A stretch of 64,000 nt of DNA from Pseudomonas sp. 14P_8.1_Bac3. GTDB taxonomy: Bacteria > Pseudomonadota > Gammaproteobacteria > Pseudomonadales > Pseudomonadaceae. The notes under the pieces are model-generated. The model had not been told where the DNA came from, searched no databases, and worked only from the letters and a program-made list of their open reading frames with translations. This document shows positions 43,969-51,295 of this stretch, one piece after another. The position numbers and the translations under genes are program-made. The first letter of the stretch is position 1, and each line of letters starts with the position of its first letter. The DNA lies in NCBI RefSeq assembly GCF_025466085.1, contig NZ_JANLOD010000069.1, forward strand, positions 155,156 to 219,155. Direction: 5' to 3'.

Positions 43969-44388
43969 ATGCGCAGGTTGTTGCTTTTGCTCGCGGCTGG
44001 CGCCTTCGCCGGTTGCCAGAGCCCGCTGCCGGCGGTCAACCCACAGATGGCCTGGGTCGACTTCGCGACCCCCAGCCCCGGCGGCAAACTACTCATGGCC
44101 GAACGCCTGGACAACCAGCGCCTGAGCGATGGGCGTTTCTTCCAGGTCACGCCGGGCAGCCATGAGTTGAGGGTGCGTTTCGACTTCGAGGTGTTTGGCG
44201 GCGGCGGCAGCCTGATGACGGGCCCAGTGGAGCGACTGTGCTACATGACCATCCGCTTCGACCATTTCGAAGCCGGCCAGCGTTACCGGCTGGAAGCCCG
44301 CTCCCTGGCGTTCACCCCCAGTGCCCGGCTATATAACGCCAAGCGGGAGATCGTCGCCGAAGATCGCGACACGAACTGCATTATCTGA
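43969..44388 (+). CDS. Small lipoprotein, second of a tandem pair
   Basis: The 139-residue protein has a lipobox (AGAFAGCQS) and the same order of motifs as its neighbour: QMAWVDF, FFQVTPGSHELRVRFDF, GQRYRLEARS, ARLYNAKREIV. Cysteines recur at LCYMTIRF and TNCII, aligned with the two of the first copy. Tandem duplication with strong divergence is the likely origin. Confidence 0.75.
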   Translation: MRRLLLLLAAGAFAGCQSPLPAVNPQMAWVDFATPSPGGKLLMAERLDNQRLSDGRFFQVTPGSHELRVRFDFEVFGGGGSLMTGPVERLCYMTIRFDHFEAGQRYRLEARSLAFTPSARLYNAKREIVAEDRDTNCII

Positions 44389-44394
44389 GGCGTA

Positions 44395-44640
44395 TCAGCG
44401 GTCGTTCTTCTGATAAATGATCGCTTTGGTGCCGTTGTCGCAGGTGCCCACGACCATGGCGATGTCATGCTTGTCGGCCTCTTGCTTCGATACGATCTCC
44501 AGGGTGTAGGACGGCACGGCGTTCGCCTGAATCTTCACTTCGATCTCGTTCTTGAGTTCTTCGCAATCTTTGGGCGCCGCAAATGCCGAGGCCGAAGTTG
44601 CCAGCGCACTGCAGATAATCGCCAGGGCAAAACGTTTCAT
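44395..44640 (-). CDS. DUF1161 family exported protein, copy 1
   Basis: The 81-residue protein has a signal peptide (MKRFALAIICSALATSASAFA) and two conserved cysteines (KDCEELK, GTCDNGTK). YTLEIVSKQEA resembles the second copy at 46528. The family is periplasmic with no known function; a disulfide between the two cysteines is likely. It is convergent with the lipoprotein pair. Confidence 0.82.
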   Translation of the reverse strand: MKRFALAIICSALATSASAFAAPKDCEELKNEIEVKIQANAVPSYTLEIVSKQEADKHDIAMVVGTCDNGTKAIIYQKNDR

Positions 44641-44735
44641 GGATGGAGCTCCTTAGAGGCGGCACGCAGGGGATGCGTTTTCGCTGCTGTCATTTATTCG
44701 ACCACAACCGTATCGACCGGGTTTTGTTTCAGCGC

Positions 44736-44768
44736 AAAAAAATCGCAGCCTGTGGAAGGCTGCGATCG
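44736..44768 (-). terminator. Terminator after osmC
   Basis: On the minus strand TCGCAGCC and GGCTGCGA form a stem around a six-base loop, followed by seven T. It ends the osmC transcript. Confidence 0.88.
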
Positions 44769-44788
44769 TTTATCGCGACTACACCGAC

Positions 44789-45220
44789 TTAGCTGACCAG
44801 CGTGGCATCCAGACTGATCTTGGCGTTCAACACTTTGGACACCGGGCAGCCTTCTTTGGCCTTATTGCTCAGTTCCTCGAACTGCGCCTGGGTCGCGCCA
44901 GGGATTTTCGCCTTGAGGATCAATTTCACCGCGGTAATCGCAAAACCGCCGTCTACCTGATCCAGGGTGACTTCGGCATTGGTATCGATGCTGTCTGCCT
45001 TGAGACCGGCATCGCCCAGGATCATCGAAAAAGCCATGGAGAAACAGCCCGCGTGGGCCGCGCCGATCAGCTCTTCCGGATTGGTGCCTTTGCCGCCCTC
45101 GAAACGGGCCTTGAAGCCGTAGGGCGCTTCTCTGAGCACACCGGTTTCCGTGGAAATCGAGCCAATGCCGGTCTTCAGATCACCTTCCCAATGTGCCGAT
45201 GCTTTCTTGGTAATAGCCAT
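44789..45220 (-). CDS. osmC: OsmC organic hydroperoxide reductase
   Basis: The 143-residue OsmC/Ohr-family peroxidase has the redox cysteines in GAAHAGCFSM and EGCPVSKVL, and the RFEGGKGTNPEELIG segment. It reduces organic hydroperoxides and responds to osmotic or stationary stress in relatives. The start at 45220 follows GGAGG; the frame upstream is unused. It is divergent from the LLM oxidoreductase with a dyad in the shared promoter region. Confidence 0.93.
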   Translation of the reverse strand: MAITKKASAHWEGDLKTGIGSISTETGVLREAPYGFKARFEGGKGTNPEELIGAAHAGCFSMAFSMILGDAGLKADSIDTNAEVTLDQVDGGFAITAVKLILKAKIPGATQAQFEELSNKAKEGCPVSKVLNAKISLDATLVS

Positions 45221-45323
45221 GTCTGCCTCCTCAGGGTCAGGCGCGAAGCGTCGCGCCTTCGTGTTTTCGCTTGCTAGGGTTCTGAGGATAGACGGTGGCG
45301 CAAAGTTCACCTGATCTGATTTG

Positions 45324-45342
45324 TCCTACCATTTTCGTAGGA
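45324..45342. promoter_or_regulatory. Inverted repeat in the osmC/LLM divergent region
   Basis: TCCTAC and GTAGGA are separated by seven bases, and the dyad extends loosely on each side (TTTG ... GAAAT). Its place between divergent genes suggests an operator, but I do not recognise the regulator. Confidence 0.4.
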
Positions 45343-45462
45343 AATTTCGTCGCTACTATTGAAACTCGGGTATATGCCCTCATTGCATGAAACACGCTTA
45401 TGCATTCGGCAGGTTTTCGTTCGACAGAAGAAACCTGCGCCCTCAATTGGAGAAGCAGGTTT

Positions 45463-46464
45463 ATGAAACGACTGTCCGATATCAAGTTCTCGGCTCTTGA
45501 TCTGGTGCCCGTGCGGGAGAACGGCAGCGCGGCCCAGTCGCTGCGCAATTCCCTGGATTTGGCGCAGCGCGTCGAACAATTCGGCTACAACCGTTTCTGG
45601 GTGGCCGAGCACCACAACATGGACGGTATCGCCAGTTCGGCCACCTCCGTGCTGCTGGGCTATCTGGCCGGCGGCACGTCAACCATACGGGTCGGCTCGG
45701 GTGGGGTGATGTTGCCCAACCACGCGCCGCTGGTGATTGCCGAGCAGTTCGGCACCCTTGAAAGTCTTTATCCGGGCCGGATCGACCTGGGCCTGGGGCG
45801 CGCACCCGGCTCCGATCAAATGACCGCTCGCGCGCTGCGCCGTGAACGCTCCGGCAGCGCCGACGATTTCCCCGAAGATGTGGCGGAATTGGTGCGCTAC
45901 CTCGGCCCGCGCACGCCGGACCAACGCATCATCGCGATGCCGGGTACCGGCACTCAGGTCCCGGTGTGGTTGCTGGGCTCCAGTCTGTTCAGCGCGCAAC
46001 TGGCGGGTGAGCGCGGTTTGCCCTACGCCTTCGCCTCCCATTTCGCACCGCGCTTCATGCATGAGGCGATTCGCGTCTACCGCAATCACTTCAAGCCTTC
46101 GGCGGTGCTAGATAAGCCTTACGTGATGCTGGGTGTTCCGCTGGTCGCGGCCGACACCGACGAGCAGGCCGAATACCTGGCCACTTCGGTCTATCAGCGC
46201 ATCCTCGCCCTGATGCGCGGGCAGAGCCTGGTGCAACGTCCGCCGGTGAAAACTATGAATGGCCTTTGGCTGCCTCATGAAAAAGAAGCCGTCCATGATT
46301 TCCTCGGGCTGGCGATGGTCGGCAGTCCGCAGAAAATCCGCGCCAAGCTGGAGGTGCTGATCGAGCAGACCCAGGCCGATGAGCTGATCTTCACCTGCGA
46401 CCTGTACGAACACGCCGATCGGGTGCATTCCTACGAGCTCCTGGCGCAGGTCATGAAAGGCTGA
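45463..46464 (+). CDS. LLM-class flavin-dependent oxidoreductase (luciferase-like)
   Basis: The 333-residue protein is of the bacterial luciferase-like superfamily: ALDLVPVRENGSAAQSL, RFWVAEHHNMDGIASS, VGSGGVMLPNHAPLVIAEQF and GRIDLGLGRAPG. It should use reduced FMN from a partner reductase; the substrate is unknown. The ATG at 45463 fits the family N-terminus (MKRLSDIKFSALD). Confidence 0.9.
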   Translation: MKRLSDIKFSALDLVPVRENGSAAQSLRNSLDLAQRVEQFGYNRFWVAEHHNMDGIASSATSVLLGYLAGGTSTIRVGSGGVMLPNHAPLVIAEQFGTLESLYPGRIDLGLGRAPGSDQMTARALRRERSGSADDFPEDVAELVRYLGPRTPDQRIIAMPGTGTQVPVWLLGSSLFSAQLAGERGLPYAFASHFAPRFMHEAIRVYRNHFKPSAVLDKPYVMLGVPLVAADTDEQAEYLATSVYQRILALMRGQSLVQRPPVKTMNGLWLPHEKEAVHDFLGLAMVGSPQKIRAKLEVLIEQTQADELIFTCDLYEHADRVHSYELLAQVMKG

Positions 46465-46481
46465 GACTGACCCGCGCCCAT

Positions 46482-46513
46482 GAAAAAGCCGACGCCATGG
46501 CGTCGGCTTTTTC
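46482..46513. terminator. Bidirectional terminator
   Basis: GAAAAAGCCGACGCC and GGCGTCGGCTTTTTC form a perfect 15-base stem around a short loop with A and T tracts on both sides. It serves the LLM gene on plus and the DUF1161 gene on minus. Confidence 0.93.
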
Positions 46514-46527
46514 ACATCTGTGCGGGA

Positions 46528-46752
46528 TCATCCGCGTTTGTAGACGATTTCCTTTGTGCCTTTCTCGCACTTGCCGACGACTTTTCCGTCAGCCGCAGCG
46601 CCTTTATCGACAATTTCCAGCGAGTAATTCGCTGCGCCTTTGGCATCAATCTTGGCTGCGATTTCCGCTTTCAGCTCTTCGCACGACTTGCCGTCAGCCA
46701 ACGCTGTCCCCGCAAGGCTCAACAAACCTACCGCCAACATAAATTTCTTCAT
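46528..46752 (-). CDS. DUF1161 family exported protein, copy 2
   Basis: The 74-residue protein has a signal peptide (MKKFMLAVGLLSLAGTALA) and the family cysteines KSCEELKAEI and GKCEKGTKEIVYK. The start at 46752 has AGGGA nine bases upstream; an ATG three codons earlier would leave no spacing. It is a paralogue of 44395-44640, with osmC and the LLM gene between. Confidence 0.82.
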   Translation of the reverse strand: MKKFMLAVGLLSLAGTALADGKSCEELKAEIAAKIDAKGAANYSLEIVDKGAAADGKVVGKCEKGTKEIVYKRG

Positions 46753-46874
46753 CGGTCGCATTCCCTGGTCGGATCAAAGGGAGCATCCGGCTTTCAACCG
46801 GATGCACACATGTAGCGCTTTGCCATTCCCTATGGCACTCGGCCAGCGCGCAAGTTCAGAAGACTAGCGCAAAC

Positions 46875-47090
46875 TCAGCTGCTGGCAATCCGGAACCCGA
46901 CTTTAAGCGTGACCTGGAAGTGTGCAGCCTTGCCGTCCTTGATGTGCCCGCGGGTTTCGGTCACTTCGAACCATTCCAGGTGCTTGATGCTTTTATTGGC
47001 TTCGGCCAGCGCATTGTTGATGGCGTCCTCGATGCTGCTGGCGGACGAGCCGACGAGCTCGACTTTCTTGTACGTGTGGTGGTCAGACAT
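46875..47090 (-). CDS. Dodecin
   Basis: The 71-residue protein shows the dodecin pattern: TYKKVELVGSS, EDAINNALAEANKSI, LEWFEVTETRGHI and the final AHFQVTLKVGFRI. Trp in LEWFEV stacks on flavin in the family. Twelve copies form a hollow sphere that stores flavin or CoA. It follows an AAGGAG ribosome-binding site. Confidence 0.93.
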   Translation of the reverse strand: MSDHHTYKKVELVGSSASSIEDAINNALAEANKSIKHLEWFEVTETRGHIKDGKAAHFQVTLKVGFRIASS

Positions 47091-47247
47091 GGGCGTTCTC
47101 CTTGGGTTTGAAATACAGCCTAGCAGTGATTTTTCGTATTACTTCTGTCGGCTAATGCGATGCGAAAGTTCAGATTTACTGCACTTTCTCGAACCCCTGA
47201 AGTCCCAACCAACACACGCCACTCATCACCCATGAAGGAGAGCCACC

Positions 47248-47574
47248 ATGGCCAACACCTCTTTACGTAAAGCCTCATTGCAAAGCATGGAAGCCGAGAT
47301 CGAGAGTCTGCTGAAGTCTTTGGAAAGCCTGAAGGACGATGCCTCGGACGAGTCGCGTAAAACGCTCAAGGCCTTGAAAGCCAACGCCGAGACTGCGCTG
47401 AAACACTCGCGTCACCTGCTCAGCGACGCGTACGAAGAAGTCAAAGTCAAAACCCGCGAAACCGGGATCGCCACTCGGGACTACGCCCAGGAACACCCTT
47501 GGACTACAGCCGGTGTGGCTGTCGGTGCCTTGGGTCTGCTGGCGGCTTACTTGCTGTGCAAGCGCGGCGACTGA
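47248..47574 (+). CDS. DUF883 (ElaB/YqjD-like) membrane-anchored protein
   Basis: The 108-residue protein is a long helix (residues about 10-85, rich in Glu, Lys and Ser) with a C-terminal membrane anchor (TAGVAVGALGLLAAYLL). This tail-anchored design matches ElaB/YqjD, which bind ribosomes at the membrane in stationary phase in E. coli. GGAG precedes the start. Its end overlaps the trpI end by 28 bases on the opposite strand. Confidence 0.88.
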   Translation: MANTSLRKASLQSMEAEIESLLKSLESLKDDASDESRKTLKALKANAETALKHSRHLLSDAYEEVKVKTRETGIATRDYAQEHPWTTAGVAVGALGLLAAYLLCKRGD

Positions 47575-48464
47575 CCCGGCTGGCGCAGCTCGTTCTTGAG
47601 CCACTGCGCAAGTTGCCTGGCGCGCCCGTCCGCGGCGCGCTTGGGTAGCCACAACGCCAGTTGCGCCGCGGTCTCACTAAAACCCCACGGCGCGATCAGG
47701 CGACCGGCCTTCAAGTCCTCGGCCACCAGCGGTTCCGGGGCAATGGCTACACCCAATCCGGCGACTGCTGCCTCCAGCAAATAATACAAATGCTCGAAAC
47801 CCTGCCCGTACTTCAGCGCCTTGGCGTCGAGGCCGCTTTGCTGCGCCCAACTCGGCCAGGCCTGCGGGCGTGAGGTGGTGTGCAGCAAGGGCTCATTCAA
47901 CAATGCGCTGGCAGGCGCTTGTTGCAGTCTCTCGTAACCGGAGAAGCGGGGGCTCATTACCGGGCCGATGCGTTCACTGGCCAGTTCGTAGACCTGCATG
48001 TCCGCGGGCCACGGCGGCTCGGCAAACACCAGCAAGGCGTCCAGCCCCGGACGACGGGGATCGAGGTCGCCTTCCCCGGCCGACAGATGCAGGCGCAGGT
48101 CCGGCAAATCGGCATTCAACCGTCCCAGACGCGGAATGAACCAGCGCGCCAGCAAGCTCCCCGAACAGCCCAGCACGAACGGCGCGTCGGCGGTGCTTTG
48201 AGTCAGCTCGGCGCAGACCGTGCGCAAACGCTCAAAGGCGTCCGCGCTGGCGTCCCGCAACCGCACACCGGCATCTGTGAGTTTAAGGCCGCGCCCGTCC
48301 TTGACGAAAAGACTGACGCCGAGATGCTCTTCCAGCACCTTCAGCTGCCGGCTGACGGCGCCATGGGTGACGTGCAGCTGTTCAGCTGCCTGACTGACGC
48401 TGTTCAGGCGGGCAGTGGCTTCGAAGGCACGAAGGGCGTTCAGCGGAGGAAGGTCGTGGCTCAT
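47547..48464 (-). CDS. trpI: TrpI, LysR-type activator of trpBA
   Basis: The 305-residue LysR regulator has an N-terminal helix-turn-helix (ALRAFEATARLNSVSQAAEQLHVTHGAVSRQLKVLE) and a ligand-binding domain. The divergent position next to trpBA is the diagnostic arrangement of pseudomonads, where TrpI activates trpBA in response to indoleglycerol phosphate. Operators should lie in 48465-48576, but I cannot mark them with confidence. Confidence 0.94.
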   Translation of the reverse strand: MSHDLPPLNALRAFEATARLNSVSQAAEQLHVTHGAVSRQLKVLEEHLGVSLFVKDGRGLKLTDAGVRLRDASADAFERLRTVCAELTQSTADAPFVLGCSGSLLARWFIPRLGRLNADLPDLRLHLSAGEGDLDPRRPGLDALLVFAEPPWPADMQVYELASERIGPVMSPRFSGYERLQQAPASALLNEPLLHTTSRPQAWPSWAQQSGLDAKALKYGQGFEHLYYLLEAAVAGLGVAIAPEPLVAEDLKAGRLIAPWGFSETAAQLALWLPKRAADGRARQLAQWLKNELRQPGQSPRLHSK

Positions 48465-48576
48465 GGGATCTGTGAGTTTTCCTGACAGGTTGTGGCGATC
48501 TTATCGGTTTTCAGCTCAAGGCGTCAGGGGTAGAGTTAAGCCCATCGTCATCTCACGCATTCAACTGGAGCGACCC

Positions 48577-49797
48577 ATGACCCAGACTAATCTGCGCAAC
48601 GGCCCCGACGCCAACGGCTTGTTTGGCGCGTTTGGCGGCCGCTACGTCGCCGAAACCCTGATGCCGTTGATCCTCGACCTGGCCCGTGAATACGAAACGG
48701 CCAAGGAAGATCCGGCATTCAAGGAAGAACTGGCCTACTTCCAGCGCGACTATGTCGGACGTCCAAGCCCGCTCTATTACGCCGAACGCCTGACCGAGTT
48801 CTGCGGCGGCGCGAAGATTTATCTGAAGCGTGAAGAGCTGAACCACACCGGCGCGCACAAGATCAACAACTGCATTGGGCAGATCCTGCTGGCGCGGCGC
48901 ATGGGCAAGAAACGCATCATCGCCGAGACCGGCGCTGGCATGCACGGCGTGGCGACCGCCACCGTGGCAGCGCGTTTCGGCCTTGATTGCGTGATCTACA
49001 TGGGCACCACCGACATCGAACGTCAGCAAGCCAACGTCTTCCGCATGAAACTGCTGGGCGCCGAGGTTATTCCGGTCGTGGCTGGCACCGGCACTCTGAA
49101 AGACGCGATGAACGAAGCCTTGCGCGACTGGGTGACCAACGTCGACAGCACCTTCTACCTGATCGGCACCGTGGCCGGCCCGCACCCTTATCCGGCAATG
49201 GTTCGTGACTTCCAGGCAGTCATCGGCAAGGAAACCCGCGACCAGCTGCAAGCTCAGGAAGGTCGTCTCCCGGACAGCCTGGTGGCGTGCATCGGCGGTG
49301 GCTCCAACGCCATGGGCCTGTTCCACCCGTTCCTCGACGACACCAGCGTCGAGATCATCGGTGTTGAAGCGGCCGGTCACGGCATCGAAACCGGCAAGCA
49401 CGCCGCCAGCCTGAACGGTGGGGTGCCGGGCGTGTTGCATGGCAATCGTACGTTCCTGCTGCAGGACGACGATGGCCAGATCATCGACGCCCACTCGATT
49501 TCCGCCGGTCTCGACTACCCAGGCATCGGCCCGGAACATGCCTGGTTGCATGACATTGGCCGCGTTCAATACACCTCGGTGACCGACGACGAAGCCCTGG
49601 ATGCGTTTCACAAATGCTGCCGCCTGGAAGGGATTATTCCTGCACTGGAAAGCGCCCACGCCCTGGCTGAAGTGTTCAAACGCGCACCGAACCTGCCGAA
49701 GGATCACCTGATGGTGGTGAACCTCTCCGGCCGTGGCGACAAAGACATGCAAACCGTGATGCACCACATGGAACAATCGAAGCAGGAGAAACACTGA
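48577..49797 (+). CDS. trpB: Tryptophan synthase beta chain
   Basis: The 406-residue PLP enzyme has the Schiff-base lysine in the motif HTGAHKINN, the phosphate-binding loop GGGSNAMG, and GRPSPLYYAERLT. It joins indole and serine to tryptophan. The ATG at 48577 matches the usual start; the upstream frame overlaps trpI and is a shadow. Its stop overlaps the trpA start. Confidence 0.97.
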   Translation: MTQTNLRNGPDANGLFGAFGGRYVAETLMPLILDLAREYETAKEDPAFKEELAYFQRDYVGRPSPLYYAERLTEFCGGAKIYLKREELNHTGAHKINNCIGQILLARRMGKKRIIAETGAGMHGVATATVAARFGLDCVIYMGTTDIERQQANVFRMKLLGAEVIPVVAGTGTLKDAMNEALRDWVTNVDSTFYLIGTVAGPHPYPAMVRDFQAVIGKETRDQLQAQEGRLPDSLVACIGGGSNAMGLFHPFLDDTSVEIIGVEAAGHGIETGKHAASLNGGVPGVLHGNRTFLLQDDDGQIIDAHSISAGLDYPGIGPEHAWLHDIGRVQYTSVTDDEALDAFHKCCRLEGIIPALESAHALAEVFKRAPNLPKDHLMVVNLSGRGDKDMQTVMHHMEQSKQEKH

Positions 49798-50609
49798 TGA
49801 GCCGCCTGCAAACGCGTTTTGCCGAACTCAAGGAACAGAACCGCGCCGCGCTGGTGACCTTCGTTACCGCTGGCGACCCGAGCTATGACACCTCCCTGGC
49901 GATCCTCAAAGGCTTGCCCGGTGCTGGCGCCGATGTGATCGAGCTGGGCATGCCGTTCACCGACCCGATGGCCGACGGTCCGGCGATCCAGTTGGCGAAC
50001 ATTCGCGCACTGGCCGCCAGGCAGAATCTTGCAAAAACCCTGCAAATGGTTCGTGAGTTCCGTGAAGGCAACAGCGAAACACCGCTGGTGCTGATGGGTT
50101 ACTTCAACCCGATCCACATGTACGGCGTGGAGCGTTTCATCGCCGACGCCAAAGAGGCGGGCGTGGATGGCCTGATTGTTGTTGACCTGCCGCCCGAGCA
50201 TAACGGCGAACTGTGCGACCCGGCGCAGGCTGCGGGCCTGGACTTCATCCGTCTGACCACGCCGACCACCGATGATGCGCGCCTGCCGACGGTATTGAAC
50301 GGCAGCTCCGGTTTTGTCTACTACGTGTCCGTGGCCGGGGTGACCGGTGCTGGCGCGGCGACACTGGAGCACGTTGAGGAAGCGGTGGCGCGTCTGCGTC
50401 GTCACACTGACCTGCCGATCAGTATCGGTTTCGGTATCCGTACGCCGGAGCAGGCCGCGGCCATCGCGCGTCTGGCCGACGGTGTGGTGGTGGGGTCGGC
50501 GTTGATCGATCACATCGCCAATGCCTCGACGCCGGATCAGGCGATCGATGGCGTGCTGAGCCTTTGCGCGGCATTGTCCGATGGCGTGCGTAAGGCCCGC
50601 GTCAGCTGA
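49797..50609 (+). CDS. trpA: Tryptophan synthase alpha chain
   Basis: The 270-residue TIM barrel has ALVTFVTAGDPS, the catalytic Glu in VIELGMPFTDPMADGP, the Asp in GVDGLIVVDLP, and GFGIRTPEQAAA for phosphate binding. It cleaves indoleglycerol phosphate to indole, channelled to TrpB. It is translationally coupled to trpB. Confidence 0.97.
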   Translation: MSRLQTRFAELKEQNRAALVTFVTAGDPSYDTSLAILKGLPGAGADVIELGMPFTDPMADGPAIQLANIRALAARQNLAKTLQMVREFREGNSETPLVLMGYFNPIHMYGVERFIADAKEAGVDGLIVVDLPPEHNGELCDPAQAAGLDFIRLTTPTTDDARLPTVLNGSSGFVYYVSVAGVTGAGAATLEHVEEAVARLRRHTDLPISIGFGIRTPEQAAAIARLADGVVVGSALIDHIANASTPDQAIDGVLSLCAALSDGVRKARVS

Positions 50610-50671
50610 AGGTAAAGTTCCTGATACAGAGGAATTAGAGCCTCGCCGCACAGACTAAATAGCAAGACCGA

Positions 50672-50703
50672 GGGCTTCAGGACTGCGTTCTGAAGCCCTT
50701 TTT
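50672..50703 (+). terminator. Terminator of trpBA
   Basis: GGGCTTCAG and CTGAAGCCC form a stem with a nine-base loop followed by five T, 62 bases past trpA. Confidence 0.9.
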
Positions 50704-50730
50704 GCTGTAGGTGCAGTGAGGAAAGACCCC

Positions 50731-51174
50731 ATGAAAATGCCGAAACGTCTGATTGCCAGCCTGGGCGTGCTGATGCTCAGTGCCACCCCGTTGCTGCACG
50801 CGAGCGCCGATCAGCGCGACGATCACGACCACGGCGGCCAGCAACAAGGCCATTACGATAACCACGGCGATGACCACCGTGGCCCACAGGACTACCACCG
50901 CGGTGGCCCTCCGCCACGGGACTTCGGCCCGGTGCGCCAGGTGATCCATGACAATCATGGCTATTTCGTCCGCGGTGCACCGCCACCGCCCGGCATTCAT
51001 CTGGTGCGTGGCCGGCCGTTACCGCACGGGTATTACGGAGAACGCCTGGATAATCGCGCCTTGAGCCGGCTGCCGTATTACCCGGGTTACGAGTGGCGGC
51101 GAGCCGGTGGCGACATCGTGCTGATCGCGGTGGGTACCGGAATCGTCTATGAAATTCTGGAAGGGGTGCTTTGA
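50731..51174 (+). CDS. CigR/RcnB-like periplasmic protein
   Basis: The 147-residue protein has a signal peptide (to about residue 26), then a low-complexity segment rich in His, Asp, Gly and Gln (DHDHGGQQQGHYDNHGDDHRG). A conserved tail follows (RPLPHGYYGERLDNRALSRLP) with a final hydrophobic stretch (IVLIAVGTGIVYEILEG). This is the RcnB/CigR domain layout. Relatives affect nickel/cobalt homeostasis or virulence in enterics; the role here is unknown. GAGG lies nine bases before the ATG. Confidence 0.78.
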   Translation: MKMPKRLIASLGVLMLSATPLLHASADQRDDHDHGGQQQGHYDNHGDDHRGPQDYHRGGPPPRDFGPVRQVIHDNHGYFVRGAPPPPGIHLVRGRPLPHGYYGERLDNRALSRLPYYPGYEWRRAGGDIVLIAVGTGIVYEILEGVL

Positions 51175-51185
51175 CGTGAGAAAAC

Positions 51186-51284
51186 TGTAGGAGCGAGCTT
51201 GCTCGCGATGGAGGTACAGACGCCGCGTTGAATCAGACAGTGCGCGTTATCGTTAACGACCATCGCGAGCAAGCTCGCTCCTAC
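51186..51284. repeat. REP pair (BIME) between the CigR-like and DUF4105 genes
   Basis: Arms TGTAGGAGCGAGCTTGCTCG and their inverse (51260-51284) flank about 48 bases that keep the GACGCCGC and GCGTTATCGTT blocks seen in the copies at 23849 and 33502. It sits between convergent genes. Confidence 0.92.
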
Positions 51285-51295
51285 TGGCACTGCAT

